A DNA stretch of 23,205 bases from an uncultured Stomatobaculum sp. (GCA_938010625.1 CALLVJ010000125.1:1-23205), one strand, 5' to 3'. Counted from the first letter of the stretch, positions 1 to 7,068 are shown. Notes: generated by a model from the sequence alone, not told the origin. Translations and numbers: made by a program.

Positions 1-1
1 T

Positions 2-499
2 GGTGGAGAAGGCAGCCGGGATTCTAAGCGCGGCACGGTCTTTGCGCGGGCTTATACGGCGGAGGGAATAGAAAAGGAAGAGGCGCTCTTTTCTGATGTG
101 AGCGGCATTTCCAATGTACAGGGCGGCATTGTTTTTTCAGGGGCAGAGAATCCGAATGAGAGTTATGCGAGCCTTGTAGTCAATGGCCAGCTGCTCGCCG
201 AGCGTGTTGCAAGTTACCAGCGTATCACAAATGCGGGCAAGGCGCTTTTCTATTTGAAAGATGTGTTTCCGAGTGGCGACAGCAAGGGCGGAACCCTGGT
301 CAAGTGGGATGGCAGTGAGAAAAACAGCGGTGATGAGCTCTTTTATGGTGTCGTTGATTATGAGGCGGAAGATGACGGGAGCGCGGCGCTGCTCACAGGT
401 TACGGCGATACAAAGGAACTCTGGTACTACAGCGCGGACGGCGCAAAACATCTCCTGGATGATGAAGCGATTTCCTTCCGCCATAAAGAAGCGAACTAA
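2..499 (+). CDS. C-terminal part of an unrecognised protein (5' end outside window)
   Basis: The frame is open from position 2 to the TAA at 497-499, so about 165 residues of a longer protein are present. An ATG lies in frame at 98, but the frame continues upstream with a normal-looking composition (for example GTVFARAYTAEG) and no ribosome site is seen before that ATG, so I treat the gene as truncated by the window edge. The visible part is acidic and rich in Gly, Tyr and short hydrophobic strands (YASLVVNGQLLAE, ELWYYSADG), which suggests repeated beta structure such as a propeller-like or extracytoplasmic domain. No catalytic motif or membrane segment is visible. I do not recognise the family. 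A strong terminator follows directly, so this is the last gene of its transcript. Confidence 0.7.
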   Translation, partial: GGEGSRDSKRGTVFARAYTAEGIEKEEALFSDVSGISNVQGGIVFSGAENPNESYASLVVNGQLLAERVASYQRITNAGKALFYLKDVFPSGDSKGGTLVKWDGSEKNSGDELFYGVVDYEAEDDGSAALLTGYGDTKELWYYSADGAKHLLDDEAISFRHKEAN

Positions 500-500
500 G

Positions 501-537
501 AAAAAAGCATCCGCTGCGAGTCGGATGCTTTTTTCTT
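501..537 (+). terminator. Rho-independent terminator of the upstream gene
   Basis: The stem aaaaaagcatccg (501-513) pairs with cggatgcttttttc (from 522) around an 8-nt loop, and the right arm runs into a T tract. It starts two bases after the stop codon at 497-499. The A-tract/T-tract symmetry could let it work in both directions. Confidence 0.9.
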
Positions 538-569
538 GGAACTATATTCGCAAATGATCTTAAGAGGGG

Positions 570-713
570 GATCTCAGATCAGGAGCTGATAAGGGGGGCC
601 GGGCGGGGGTAAACCGCCCGGTATGAGTATGAAAAAGCTTTGCGGTCTCAGTCAACTGAAACCCGGGCATTTCGGTCATCATTTCTGATGACAAGGATAT
701 CATACCTGAGATC
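570..713 (+). ncRNA. Candidate structured RNA (class uncertain; raiA-motif-like is one option)
   Basis: This gene-free stretch holds nested inverted repeats that no ORF explains. An outer 8-bp closing stem pairs gatctcag (570-577) with ctgagatc (706-713). Inside it lie a GC-rich hairpin ccgggcgg/ccgcccgg (599-606 with 614-621, 7-nt loop) and a hairpin gtcatc/gatgac (675-680 with 687-692, 6-nt loop). Between them are unpaired purine-rich stretches such as gtatgagtatgaaaaag (621-637). An outer stem enclosing several inner hairpins and conserved-looking single-stranded segments is typical of a regulatory or large non-coding RNA. It lacks recognisable tmRNA, RNase P, SRP or 6S signatures. Because comFC is close by and the host looks clostridial, the widespread raiA-motif RNA is a candidate, but this is inference from memory. 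It could also be a cis-acting element of the mreB leader, although a promoter-like -10 box lies between. Confidence 0.45.
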
Positions 714-815
714 TGTGTCAAAAGTGTGGCGCGCCTCTAAAAAAAGCATAAAATTTCTGAACAAAGCCGGTCGAAGTGATTAAGACAAATTAAATGCGCT
801 TTCTCGGGAAAGGGC

Positions 816-844
816 TTTTATTGCGCAGGGGTTTTGGATATAAT
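816..844 (+). promoter_or_regulatory. Probable promoter of the mreB transcript
   Basis: A perfect TATAAT at 839-844 lies 69 bases before the mreB start codon. The -35 region is poor (ttttat at 816-821 gives a 17-nt spacer), so the call rests mainly on the -10 box and its position. Predicted start of transcription is near 851. Confidence 0.5.
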
Positions 845-871
845 GAATTCTGAATACTGTCAAGAGCTTGT

Positions 872-892
872 GAGAGCAGCTGCTCTCTTTTT
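872..892 (+). terminator. Palindromic hairpin plus T tract in the mreB leader (possible attenuator)
   Basis: The 16-bp perfect palindrome gagagcagctgctctc (872-887) can fold to a 6-bp stem with a 4-base loop and is followed at once by ttttta. It lies between the predicted transcription start and the mreB ribosome site, so it could terminate leader transcripts. The stem is short for an efficient terminator; a protein-binding palindrome is the alternative. Confidence 0.45.
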
Positions 893-912
893 ATACTGTC
901 CGGAGGGATTTC

Positions 913-1938
913 ATGTTTAATATGTTTGGAATGAGTTCGAATGATATCGGCATCGACTTGGGTACTGCGAGTATCTTAGTTTATATCAAGGGAAAGGGCG
1001 TCGTCTTAAAGGAGCCGAGTGTGGTCGCGATTGACCGCGATACCAACCGGATTCTGGCAATTGGCGAAGAGGCGCGCCTCATGATTGGCCGCACGCCCGG
1101 CAACATCATTGCAATTCGCCCGCTGCGCCACGGTGTCATTTCGGATTATACCGTGACCGAGAAGATGCTCAAGTATTTCATCAACAAGGCAGTCGGCAAG
1201 AAGACTTTGCTGCGCCCCCGCATCGCAGTCTGTATTCCGTCCGGCGCGACGGAGGTTGAGAGAAAGGCGGTTGAGGACGCGACCTACCAGGCAGGCGCCA
1301 AGGAGGTCTCGATCATTGAGGAGCCGGTCGCCGCTGCAATCGGCGCGGGGATTGACATCTCGAAGGCTTGCGGCAACATGATTGTCGATATCGGCGGCGG
1401 TACCACAGACATTGCCGTCATCTCCCTCGGTGGCCCCGTGGTTTCGACTTCGATTAAGGTGGCGGGCGATGACTTCGATGAGGCGGTCGTTCGCTACATG
1501 CGAAAGAAGCATAACCTTTTGATCGGTGAGAGAACCGGAGAGGACATCAAGATTCAGATTGGCGCGGCCTACCGCCGCCCCGAGGTGCTGACCATGGAAG
1601 TGCGCGGCCGTAACCTCGTGACCGGTTTGCCGAAGACGATTGTCGTGACCTCCGATGAGACGCTCGAGGCGCTGCAGGAACCGGCGATGCAAATTGTAGA
1701 CGCCGTGCACAACGTGCTGGAGCGCACGCCGCCGGAGCTCGCAGCCGACATTTACGACCGCGGCATTGTCTTTACAGGCGGCGGTTCTCTGATTTACGGC
1801 TTGGATCAGCTCTGCCAGGAGAAGACTGGCATCACGACGATGATTGCTGAGGCACCGCTCACAGCGGTTGCGATTGGAACTGGAAAGTTCATCGAGTTCC
1901 AGAACGGCGACAGCACAGAGACAAAGAAGGAGTATTGA
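913..1938 (+). CDS. mreB: Rod-shape-determining protein MreB (MreB/Mbl family)
   Basis: This is a bacterial actin homologue that forms membrane-associated ATP-dependent filaments guiding peptidoglycan synthesis along the cell cylinder. The product is 341 residues, the normal family length. The first phosphate-binding loop (IDLGTAS, around D15-G17) and the second (VDIGGGTTD, around D159-D166) are intact, as is the adenosine-binding TGGGSLI segment near the C-terminus. The N-terminal MFNMFGM is short and hydrophobic, which fits membrane attachment. The start is set by cggaggg at 901-907, five bases before the ATG. No mreC or mreD follows; instead recD2 starts 4 nt after the stop, so the gene heads a mreB-recD2-comFC unit. 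MreB and Mbl cannot be told apart safely from sequence inspection alone. Confidence 0.93.
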   Translation: MFNMFGMSSNDIGIDLGTASILVYIKGKGVVLKEPSVVAIDRDTNRILAIGEEARLMIGRTPGNIIAIRPLRHGVISDYTVTEKMLKYFINKAVGKKTLLRPRIAVCIPSGATEVERKAVEDATYQAGAKEVSIIEEPVAAAIGAGIDISKACGNMIVDIGGGTTDIAVISLGGPVVSTSIKVAGDDFDEAVVRYMRKKHNLLIGERTGEDIKIQIGAAYRRPEVLTMEVRGRNLVTGLPKTIVVTSDETLEALQEPAMQIVDAVHNVLERTPPELAADIYDRGIVFTGGGSLIYGLDQLCQEKTGITTMIAEAPLTAVAIGTGKFIEFQNGDSTETKKEY

Positions 1939-1942
1939 CCGG

Positions 1943-4162
1943 ATGGACTCGCTGAGCGGCTTTGTTGAGAAAATCAAGTACCGGAACGAAGAAAATGGCT
2001 ATGCGATTCTCAGCGTGGAGAGCGACGGCGAGGACTATGTGCTGGTCGGCACCTTTCCGATGATCTCGGAAGGGGAGTATATCAGGGCGGAGGGGCATTT
2101 TCAGCTTCATCCGACCTACGGTGAGCAGCTGGCAGTTGAGACGTATGAAATCAAGACGCCGGAGGACAGTGCGAGTGTGCAGCGCTACCTGTCCTCCGGT
2201 GCTGTCAAAGGGGTCGGCGAGGCGCTCGCGAAGCGCATTGTCAAAAAATTCAAGACGGATACACTCCGCATCCTCGAGGAGGAGCCCGAGCGCCTCGCAG
2301 AGGTCAAGGGCATTAGCGAGCGTCTTGCGATGGAAATTGCGGGGCAGATTGAGGAGAAACGGGAGCTGCGCCGCGCGATGCTTTTTTTGTCCGGCTACGG
2401 CATACGGATGAACCTTGCCGTCAAGATTTATCAGCGCTACGGGGACGAGGTCTACACCCTGCTCCGCGAGAATCCCTACCGGATTGCGGACGATCTGAGC
2501 GGCGTCGGTTTTCAGACCGCGGATGACATTGCGCGGCGCATGGGTGTCCGCGCGGACGCAGAAACCCGAATCCGGAGCGCGGTGCTCTATGTGCTTCGGC
2601 TCGCGGTGCAGGAGGGACACTGCTATCTCCCGGAGACTGTGCTCACAGCACGTCTGAGGGCGCTGCTTCATTTGGAACCTGAAAGCCTGCGCCAGATTTT
2701 ACTGGATCTCCAGATGGAAAAACGGCTGGTGCTCCGGCGCACAGACAAAGACGCGGAAGAGAGCAGAGTGTATCTCTCGAATTACGATCGGATGGAACTG
2801 CATGTCGCCGCGATGTTAAAGGAGCTGGACATCCAGGAGACAGCAAAAAATACGCGCGCCGCAGAACAGCTTGCCTTGCTCGAAGAGGAGGCGACAGGAC
2901 TGGTGCTCGACGAGACCCAGCGGCGCGCAGTGCTCGAGGCTGTGCAGTCGGGACTGCTCGTGATCACCGGCGGTCCCGGCACCGGCAAGACGACGACCAT
3001 CAATGCGATTATCCGCTGCTTTGAGGCAGAGGGGGCAGAGATTCTGCTCGCAGCACCGACTGGGCGCGCAGCTGCCAGGATGACAGAGGCAACCGGGCGT
3101 GAGGCAAAGACCATACACCGACTTTTGGAAGTCACAGGTGCGCCGACCGGAGACGGCGAGGGCGATACCGGGCGGGAAAACTGGAGCACGGTTCGCTTCG
3201 ATCGGAACAGAGAGCAACCGCTCGAGGCCGACTGCATCATTATTGATGAGATGAGCATGGTGGACTTAAGGCTCTTTCACGCGCTTTTACTCGCAGTGCC
3301 GGTGGGCGCTCACCTGATTCTGGTCGGCGACAGCAACCAGCTGCCCAGTGTCGGCGCGGGCAATGTGCTCCGCGATCTGATTGCGTCCGGCTGTCTGCCG
3401 GTCGTGCAGCTCACACAGATTTACCGTCAGGCTGCAGAGTCGGACATTGTCATGAATGCGCATAAGATGATGGACAACGAGCCGATTGACCTCACAAAGC
3501 GGAGCAAGGACTTTCTGTTTATCCGACAAAGCACCGTGGAGGGCGTGATTCAGAACATGCTTTGTCTGATCACCGAGAAGCTGCCAGCCTATGTCGGGAC
3601 AGACGCGAAGAGCATCCAGCTGCTCACGCCGGTGCGGCGTGGTGTACTTGGCGTTGCGGGTTTGAATCCAGTGATGCAGGCAAGGCTGAACCCGCCGCAT
3701 CCGGGGAAAGCAGAGCGGGAGTTTCCCCATGCGCTGTTCCGGGTCGGTGACAAGCTCATGCAGATTAAGAACAACTATCAGCACGGCGTCTACAACGGCG
3801 ATGTCGGTATTCTCGCCGCGATCAACCGCTTTGCCGAAACGCTGACCGTCCGCTTTGACGAGGAGCGAGAGGTCGAGTACGACTTCCAGGACGCGGAGGA
3901 GCTAGAGCTCGCCTATGCGGTCACGATACACAAGTCACAGGGCAGCGAGTACCCGGCGGTTGTCATTCCGATCTGGAGCGGCCCAAGGATGCTCCGGACG
4001 CGCAATCTGATTTATACGGCGGTGACGCGCGCCAAAAAATGCGTGGTGCTGATTGGTGAGCCGTCCTGCTTCTATGAGATGGTCGCAAATACCAAGGAGC
4101 TCGAGCGCTATACCGGCCTGGCAGACAGGCTGCAGGAAATTCTGCAAGGAGGCGCGTTGTGA
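1943..4162 (+). CDS. recD2: ATP-dependent DNA helicase RecD2 (RecD/TraA type, YrrC-like)
   Basis: This is a superfamily 1B 5'-3' helicase of the RecBCD-independent kind, acting in DNA repair and replication-fork maintenance. The product has 739 residues, which fits the family. The N-terminal OB-like region (residues 1-80) and helix-hairpin-helix segments (GAVKGVGEALAKRIV, LAEVKGISERLA, LSGVGFQTADDIARRMG) precede the motor. Walker A GGPGTGKT is at residues 343-350, Walker B IIIDEMSMVD around 432-441, with DSNQLPSVG after it. The C-terminal VTIHKSQGSEYP and LIYTAVTRAKK motifs complete the helicase core. The frame is open 99 nt further upstream inside mreB, but the ATG at 1943 has aaggag (1927-1932) ten bases before it and is preferred. 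It starts 4 nt after mreB and overlaps comFC by 4 nt, so the two are probably translationally coupled. Confidence 0.95.
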   Translation: MDSLSGFVEKIKYRNEENGYAILSVESDGEDYVLVGTFPMISEGEYIRAEGHFQLHPTYGEQLAVETYEIKTPEDSASVQRYLSSGAVKGVGEALAKRIVKKFKTDTLRILEEEPERLAEVKGISERLAMEIAGQIEEKRELRRAMLFLSGYGIRMNLAVKIYQRYGDEVYTLLRENPYRIADDLSGVGFQTADDIARRMGVRADAETRIRSAVLYVLRLAVQEGHCYLPETVLTARLRALLHLEPESLRQILLDLQMEKRLVLRRTDKDAEESRVYLSNYDRMELHVAAMLKELDIQETAKNTRAAEQLALLEEEATGLVLDETQRRAVLEAVQSGLLVITGGPGTGKTTTINAIIRCFEAEGAEILLAAPTGRAAARMTEATGREAKTIHRLLEVTGAPTGDGEGDTGRENWSTVRFDRNREQPLEADCIIIDEMSMVDLRLFHALLLAVPVGAHLILVGDSNQLPSVGAGNVLRDLIASGCLPVVQLTQIYRQAAESDIVMNAHKMMDNEPIDLTKRSKDFLFIRQSTVEGVIQNMLCLITEKLPAYVGTDAKSIQLLTPVRRGVLGVAGLNPVMQARLNPPHPGKAEREFPHALFRVGDKLMQIKNNYQHGVYNGDVGILAAINRFAETLTVRFDEEREVEYDFQDAEELELAYAVTIHKSQGSEYPAVVIPIWSGPRMLRTRNLIYTAVTRAKKCVVLIGEPSCFYEMVANTKELERYTGLADRLQEILQGGAL

Positions 4163-4899
4163 GGGAAGATGCCTGGGAATGCTTTTCGGAGGCGCTGCTT
4201 TCTGTCATATTTCCGCGGCGCTGTCCAGTCTGCGGTGAAATCGTTATGCCAAAGGGGCAGCGGATCTGTCCGCCCTGCCTCAAAAAACTTGACTTTGTGC
4301 GGGAGCCGCGCTGCATGAAATGCGGGCGCACGCTCGCAGAGGAACAGGCGCGCTACTGCCATTCCTGCGAGGCAAGGGAGCGGAGCTTTGAAAAAAATCT
4401 GGCGCTGCTTTTTTACGATGACTGTATGCGCCGTTCTATGGCGGCAGTCAAGTATCACCAGAAGAAGGAATATCTCGCACCGCTTGGACATCTGCTTGCG
4501 CTCAAGTTTCGGGAGGAGCTCTGCCGTTTCCAGGCGGACTGTCTGCTTCCAGTGCCGCTGCACGCAGAAAGACGGAGAACCCGCGGCTTTAACCAGGCAG
4601 AGGAGCTCGCGAGGGAAGTCGCGCGAGAGACGGGGGTGCCGCTCTATGCCGACATTCTGCTGCGACACAAGAAGACGATTGCCCAGAAGAGCCTCGGCCC
4701 GGACGCTAGAATCCGAAACCTTGCGGTGGCATTTTGTGTAGATGAGGTACTGATCCGGGAGCGCGGCATTCACCGCGTGATTCTGGTAGACGATATTTTC
4801 ACGACCGGCAGCACGATTGAGGCCTCCGCCCGGGTGCTCCGCGCCGCCGGGATTGAGGCGGTCATGTCAGTTTGCCTCTGCATTGTGCCGGAAGACTAG
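4159..4899 (+). CDS. comFC: ComFC-like double-zinc-ribbon phosphoribosyltransferase
   Basis: The product resembles ComFC/GntX, amidophosphoribosyltransferase-type proteins linked to DNA uptake and transformation in many bacteria. It starts at GTG, overlapping the recD2 stop (GTGA), with aaggagg at 4146-4152 ahead of it, and has 246 residues. Eight cysteines in four CxxC pairs (22/25, 37/40, 52/55, 67/70) form a double zinc ribbon. A PRTase fold follows, with VPLHAERRRTRGFNQAEELA around residue 132 and the PRPP loop VDDIFTTGST at 210-219. The enzymatic substrate is not known for the family. Its overlap with recD2 puts two DNA-processing genes in one unit, although presence of comFC alone does not show that the host is naturally competent. 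There is no clear terminator after it. Confidence 0.92.
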   Translation: MREDAWECFSEALLSVIFPRRCPVCGEIVMPKGQRICPPCLKKLDFVREPRCMKCGRTLAEEQARYCHSCEARERSFEKNLALLFYDDCMRRSMAAVKYHQKKEYLAPLGHLLALKFREELCRFQADCLLPVPLHAERRRTRGFNQAEELAREVARETGVPLYADILLRHKKTIAQKSLGPDARIRNLAVAFCVDEVLIRERGIHRVILVDDIFTTGSTIEASARVLRAAGIEAVMSVCLCIVPED

Positions 4900-4922
4900 A
4901 AAGGCAAGATGTTTAGGGTAAA

Positions 4923-5076
4923 TGCAATACTCTTTGAGGGAGAGTAATGCAACACATGACAAATCATCCATAAGACAGTTCCTATTGCACCTGATAAGCC
5001 TGCCATGGACAAGTCGCCTGTCAGACGAACTGCAACATAGAGCTCTCTCAGAATAATTGCAATGATGTGTTGCATT
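4923..5076. repeat. Inverted repeats in the comFC-aroF spacer
   Basis: Two nested structures sit in the 312-nt spacer. One is an 11-bp hairpin with one mismatch, tgcaatactct (4923-4933) against agagtaatgca (4941-4951). The other is a perfect 12-bp long-range inverted repeat, aatgcaacacat (4946-4957) against atgtgttgcatt (5065-5076). The second pair encloses most of repeat copy 1. The arrangement looks like a small structured intergenic element; there is no T tract to make it a terminator. Confidence 0.55.
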
Positions 5077-5093
5077 TGTATTGAAAAGTTACG
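4970..5093 (+). repeat. Dispersed repeat, copy 1 (upstream of aroF)
   Basis: This roughly 124-bp segment recurs at 6436-6552 in the same orientation. By eye the two copies match at about 85% of positions with one 7-nt indel. They share cctattgca, ctgataagcctgc, gcctgtcaga, taattgcaa and ttgtattgaaaagttacg. Copy 1 carries the extra 7 bases near 5067-5073. On the minus strand it reads as an open stretch (LTGDLSMAGLSGAIGT), but copy 2 breaks that frame, so I do not call a gene. Confidence 0.8.
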
Positions 5094-5110
5094 CATTTTT
5101 CTTCTTAGAT
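5081..5110 (+). promoter_or_regulatory. Possible promoter of the DAHP synthase gene
   Basis: TTGAAA (5081-5086) and TTAGAT (5105-5110) are separated by 18 bases, about 100 nt before the aroF start. The -35 box lies inside the dispersed repeat, so the element may supply the promoter. A short hairpin tcggg/cccga (5167-5171 with 5176-5180) sits in the predicted leader. I see no T-box or other known riboswitch here. Confidence 0.4.
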
Positions 5111-5211
5111 GTCGTCTCCTGAAGGGATAGCACGACAAGTCTATATCTGTTACACTTGGAGAGACTTCGGGTCAGCCCGAGAGATGACTTAGAGAAGCAG
5201 GAGAGTTTGCG

Positions 5212-6252
5212 ATGGATATGGATATGAACTTCCGAAGAAAATTGCCTATTCCAAAGGAAGTCAAGGAAGAATTTCCCCTCTCAGAGGAGAGGGCAAGGGA
5301 CAAGGAGAAGCGGGATGAGGAGATTGCGGCGATTCTGCGCGGGGAGGTGAATAAGCTTCTGCTTGTGATCGGCCCCTGCTCCGCAGACAATGAGCCTGCG
5401 GTTCTTGAGTATACGATTCGCTTGAGGAAAGTACAGGATCAGGTCTCCGACAAGATACTCATGATCCCAAGAGTCTATACCAACAAGCCCAGGACCGCCG
5501 GACTTGGCTACAAGGGGATGTTGCATCAGCCGGATATTAACAAGCCGGAAGATATGCTGGCGGGTATCCTTGCCATCCGAAAGATGCATATGCATGTGGT
5601 AGAGGAGACAGGCTTTACCTGTGCTGAGGAGATGCTCTATCCCGAGAACCACCGCTATTTGTCTGACCTGCTCAGCTATGTGGCGATCGGCGCCAGATCT
5701 GTGGAAGATCAGCATCACCGCCTGGTGGCCTCCGGTCTGGGAATCCCGGTCGGGATGAAGAATCCCACATCCGGTGACTTCTCCGTCATGATGAATTCCG
5801 TCGTGGCAGCTCAGCACGGGCACGATTTTCAGTACCGGGGCTGGGAGGTAAGTACCAAGGGCAACCCCTATGCGCATGTCATTCTTCGCGGCTATGTGGA
5901 TCGCTTCGGGCTGGATCACGCCAATTATCACTATGAGGAACTGCGACGCGTCGCCGATCTATATGAGAGGCACGAGGGACTCAAGTACCCCTCAATCATT
6001 GTCGACTGCAACCACAATAACTCCGGTAAGAAATATCTGGAGCAGATCCGCATTGCCAAGGATGTCATGCATTCCTGTCATGTCAATACAGATATCCGCG
6101 GACTGGTCAAGGGACTGATGATTGAGTCTTATTTGGAGGACGGGGCACAGAGCATGGATGGCGGAGTCTATGGAAAGTCCATTACGGATCCTTGCCTAGG
6201 ATGGGACAAGACAGAGAAGCTGATCTTAGAGTTGGCAGATCTGGTGGAGTGA
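5212..6252 (+). CDS. aroF: 3-deoxy-7-phosphoheptulonate (DAHP) synthase, class I AroF/G/H type
   Basis: The enzyme joins phosphoenolpyruvate and erythrose 4-phosphate to DAHP, the first step of the shikimate pathway to aromatic amino acids, in the cytoplasm. The product is 346 residues, the standard length for this class. Recognisable blocks are VIGPCSADN (PEP site, around residues 52-60), PRVYTNKPRTAGLGYKG, GARSVEDQHHR, PVGMKNPTSGD, CNHNNSGK, and the metal-site segment SYLEDGAQ close to the C-terminus. The ATG at 5212 has caggag (5198-5203) nine bases upstream; a second in-frame ATG at 5218 is less likely. It stands alone, with no other aro gene beside it, and is bracketed by two direct copies of a repeat, which is unusual for a biosynthetic gene. 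Whether it is feedback-inhibited by Phe, Tyr or Trp cannot be read from the sequence; the symbol aroF is therefore generic. Confidence 0.93.
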   Translation: MDMDMNFRRKLPIPKEVKEEFPLSEERARDKEKRDEEIAAILRGEVNKLLLVIGPCSADNEPAVLEYTIRLRKVQDQVSDKILMIPRVYTNKPRTAGLGYKGMLHQPDINKPEDMLAGILAIRKMHMHVVEETGFTCAEEMLYPENHRYLSDLLSYVAIGARSVEDQHHRLVASGLGIPVGMKNPTSGDFSVMMNSVVAAQHGHDFQYRGWEVSTKGNPYAHVILRGYVDRFGLDHANYHYEELRRVADLYERHEGLKYPSIIVDCNHNNSGKKYLEQIRIAKDVMHSCHVNTDIRGLVKGLMIESYLEDGAQSMDGGVYGKSITDPCLGWDKTEKLILELADLVE

Positions 6253-6273
6253 GAGACGGGAGGCGAGTGATGA

Positions 6274-6444
6274 AGGGAAATAAGGTTATTTCAAAAAGGC
6301 AATCCACTCGAATATATTTTAAGATATGAAGCGCTTAAGTCTAAAAATCCGCAAACTAGACTTCAAATCAACAAGTTGAGACTTGCCCATAATGCCGTTT
6401 TTGATTGGTTGGATACCTTATTTGAATGGAATCAGATAAGATAG
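6274..6444 (+). pseudogene. Start-less ORF remnant of unknown origin
   Basis: Between aroF and the rpmG promoter a frame stays open for 56 codons after the TGA at 6271, ending at TAG 6442-6444. It has no ATG or GTG and no usable ribosome site, yet its translation looks protein-like: PLEYILRYEALKSKNP, then LQINKLRLAHNAVFDWLDTL, ending in FEWNQIR. The DNA is clearly more AT-rich than the neighbouring genes. The stop falls at the very start of repeat copy 2. I read it as the 3' relic of a lost gene, perhaps delivered with the repeat. I do not recognise the family. Confidence 0.4.
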
Positions 6445-6552
6445 TTCCTATTGCATCTGATAAGCCTGCTATGGATAAGTTGCCTGTCAGACTAACTGTA
6501 GCATAGAGGCCTCTTGGAGTAATTGCAACGATGTTTGTATTGAAAAGTTACG
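6436..6552 (+). repeat. Dispersed repeat, copy 2 (downstream of aroF)
   Basis: Second, slightly shorter copy of the repeat at 4970-5093, in direct orientation, with about 15 substitutions and lacking 7 bases. Many of the differences are C/T or A/G transitions, which suggests an old duplication that has diverged. Recombination between the copies would delete aroF. Confidence 0.8.
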
Positions 6553-6591
6553 GAAGACTAGAGAAAATGCGTGTTTCTTTGGGGGCGCGCC

Positions 6592-6620
6592 TTGACAGTG
6601 CCCCCGGAATGCGATATAGT
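6592..6620 (+). promoter_or_regulatory. Sigma-A-type promoter of rpmG-secE-nusG
   Basis: A consensus TTGACA (6592-6597) is followed after exactly 17 bases by TATAGT (6615-6620). Predicted start is near 6627, giving a leader of about 68 nt with a run of ten T at 6647-6656. An inverted repeat gggggc/gccccc (6581-6586 with 6600-6605) straddles the -35 box, and tgacagtgc occurs twice (6593-6601 and 6620-6628). Confidence 0.88.
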
Positions 6621-6694
6621 GACAGTGCGGCAGAAGATGAGAGGTCTTTTTTTTTTGACTTCAATCGACAAATTTGAAATGGGAGGTGGAGACC

Positions 6695-6844
6695 ATGCGT
6701 ACTAGAATTACTCTTGCCTGCACAGACTGCAAGCAGCGCAACTACAATACGACAAAGGATAAGAAGACACATCCGGATCGTATGGAAGTGAAGAAGTATT
6801 GCAGATTCTGCAAGACGCACACGTTGCACAAAGAGACAAAGTGA
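6695..6844 (+). CDS. rpmG: 50S ribosomal protein L33
   Basis: A 49-residue basic protein of the large ribosomal subunit. Two CxxC knuckles (CTDC near residue 9 and CRFC near residue 36) identify the zinc-binding form of L33. The sequence [12 protein letters not shown] and the NYNTTKDKK block are typical. The ATG follows ggaggtgg (6682-6689) at a normal distance. It is the first gene after the promoter at 6592-6620 and precedes secE and nusG, the usual order in Firmicutes. Confidence 0.95.
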   Translation: MRTRITLACTDCKQRNYNTTKDKKTHPDRMEVKKYCRFCKTHTLHKETK

Positions 6845-6864
6845 TCTTTGAGAAAGGAAGCAAG

Positions 6865-7068
6865 ATGGCTGAGAATGAGAAGACAAATTTCGAGAGAAAG
6901 GGATTTGTGGATGGCCTGAAAGCCGAATTCCGAAAGATTGTCTGGCCGACGCAGGAAGTGCTGGCAAAGCAGACCGCTGCGGTCGTTGCAGTCTCCCTCG
7001 TGCTGGGCGCGATCATTGCCTTGCTCGACTGGGCTTTCCGGTTGGGACTGACACGCGTATTTCATTGA
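6865..7068 (+). CDS. secE: Preprotein translocase subunit SecE
   Basis: This is the small essential subunit of the SecYEG channel in the cytoplasmic membrane. The product has 67 residues, which is usual for the short Gram-positive form. It has a charged N-terminal part (FVDGLKAEFRKIVWPTQEVLAKQ), whose KIVWPT block is the family signature, then a single transmembrane helix (AAVVAVSLVLGAIIALLDWAF). The frame is open further upstream inside rpmG, but the ATG at 6865 has aaagga before it and gives the normal length. It lies 20 nt after rpmG and 15 nt before nusG, consistent with one transcript. Confidence 0.93.
   Translation: MAENEKTNFERKGFVDGLKAEFRKIVWPTQEVLAKQTAAVVAVSLVLGAIIALLDWAFRLGLTRVFH

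Noticed and set aside
1006..1977. 323-codon open frame antisense to mreB
   Set aside because: It lies entirely opposite a well-supported gene, has no ribosome site and shows Arg/Asn/Leu-rich composition typical of a shadow frame in GC-rich codons.
4923..4951. Terminator after comFC
   Set aside because: The hairpin is reasonable but has no T tract on either side and belongs to the repeat region.
4896..5138. 80-codon minus-strand ORF in the comFC-aroF spacer
   Set aside because: It covers repeat copy 1 and reads plausibly, but the equivalent frame in copy 2 is broken by the indel and a stop, and there is no ribosome site.
5094..5211. Possible T-box or aromatic-amino-acid riboswitch in front of aroF
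   Set aside because: The leader is only about 100 nt and lacks a recognisable T-box sequence or specifier stem; only a 5-bp hairpin is visible.
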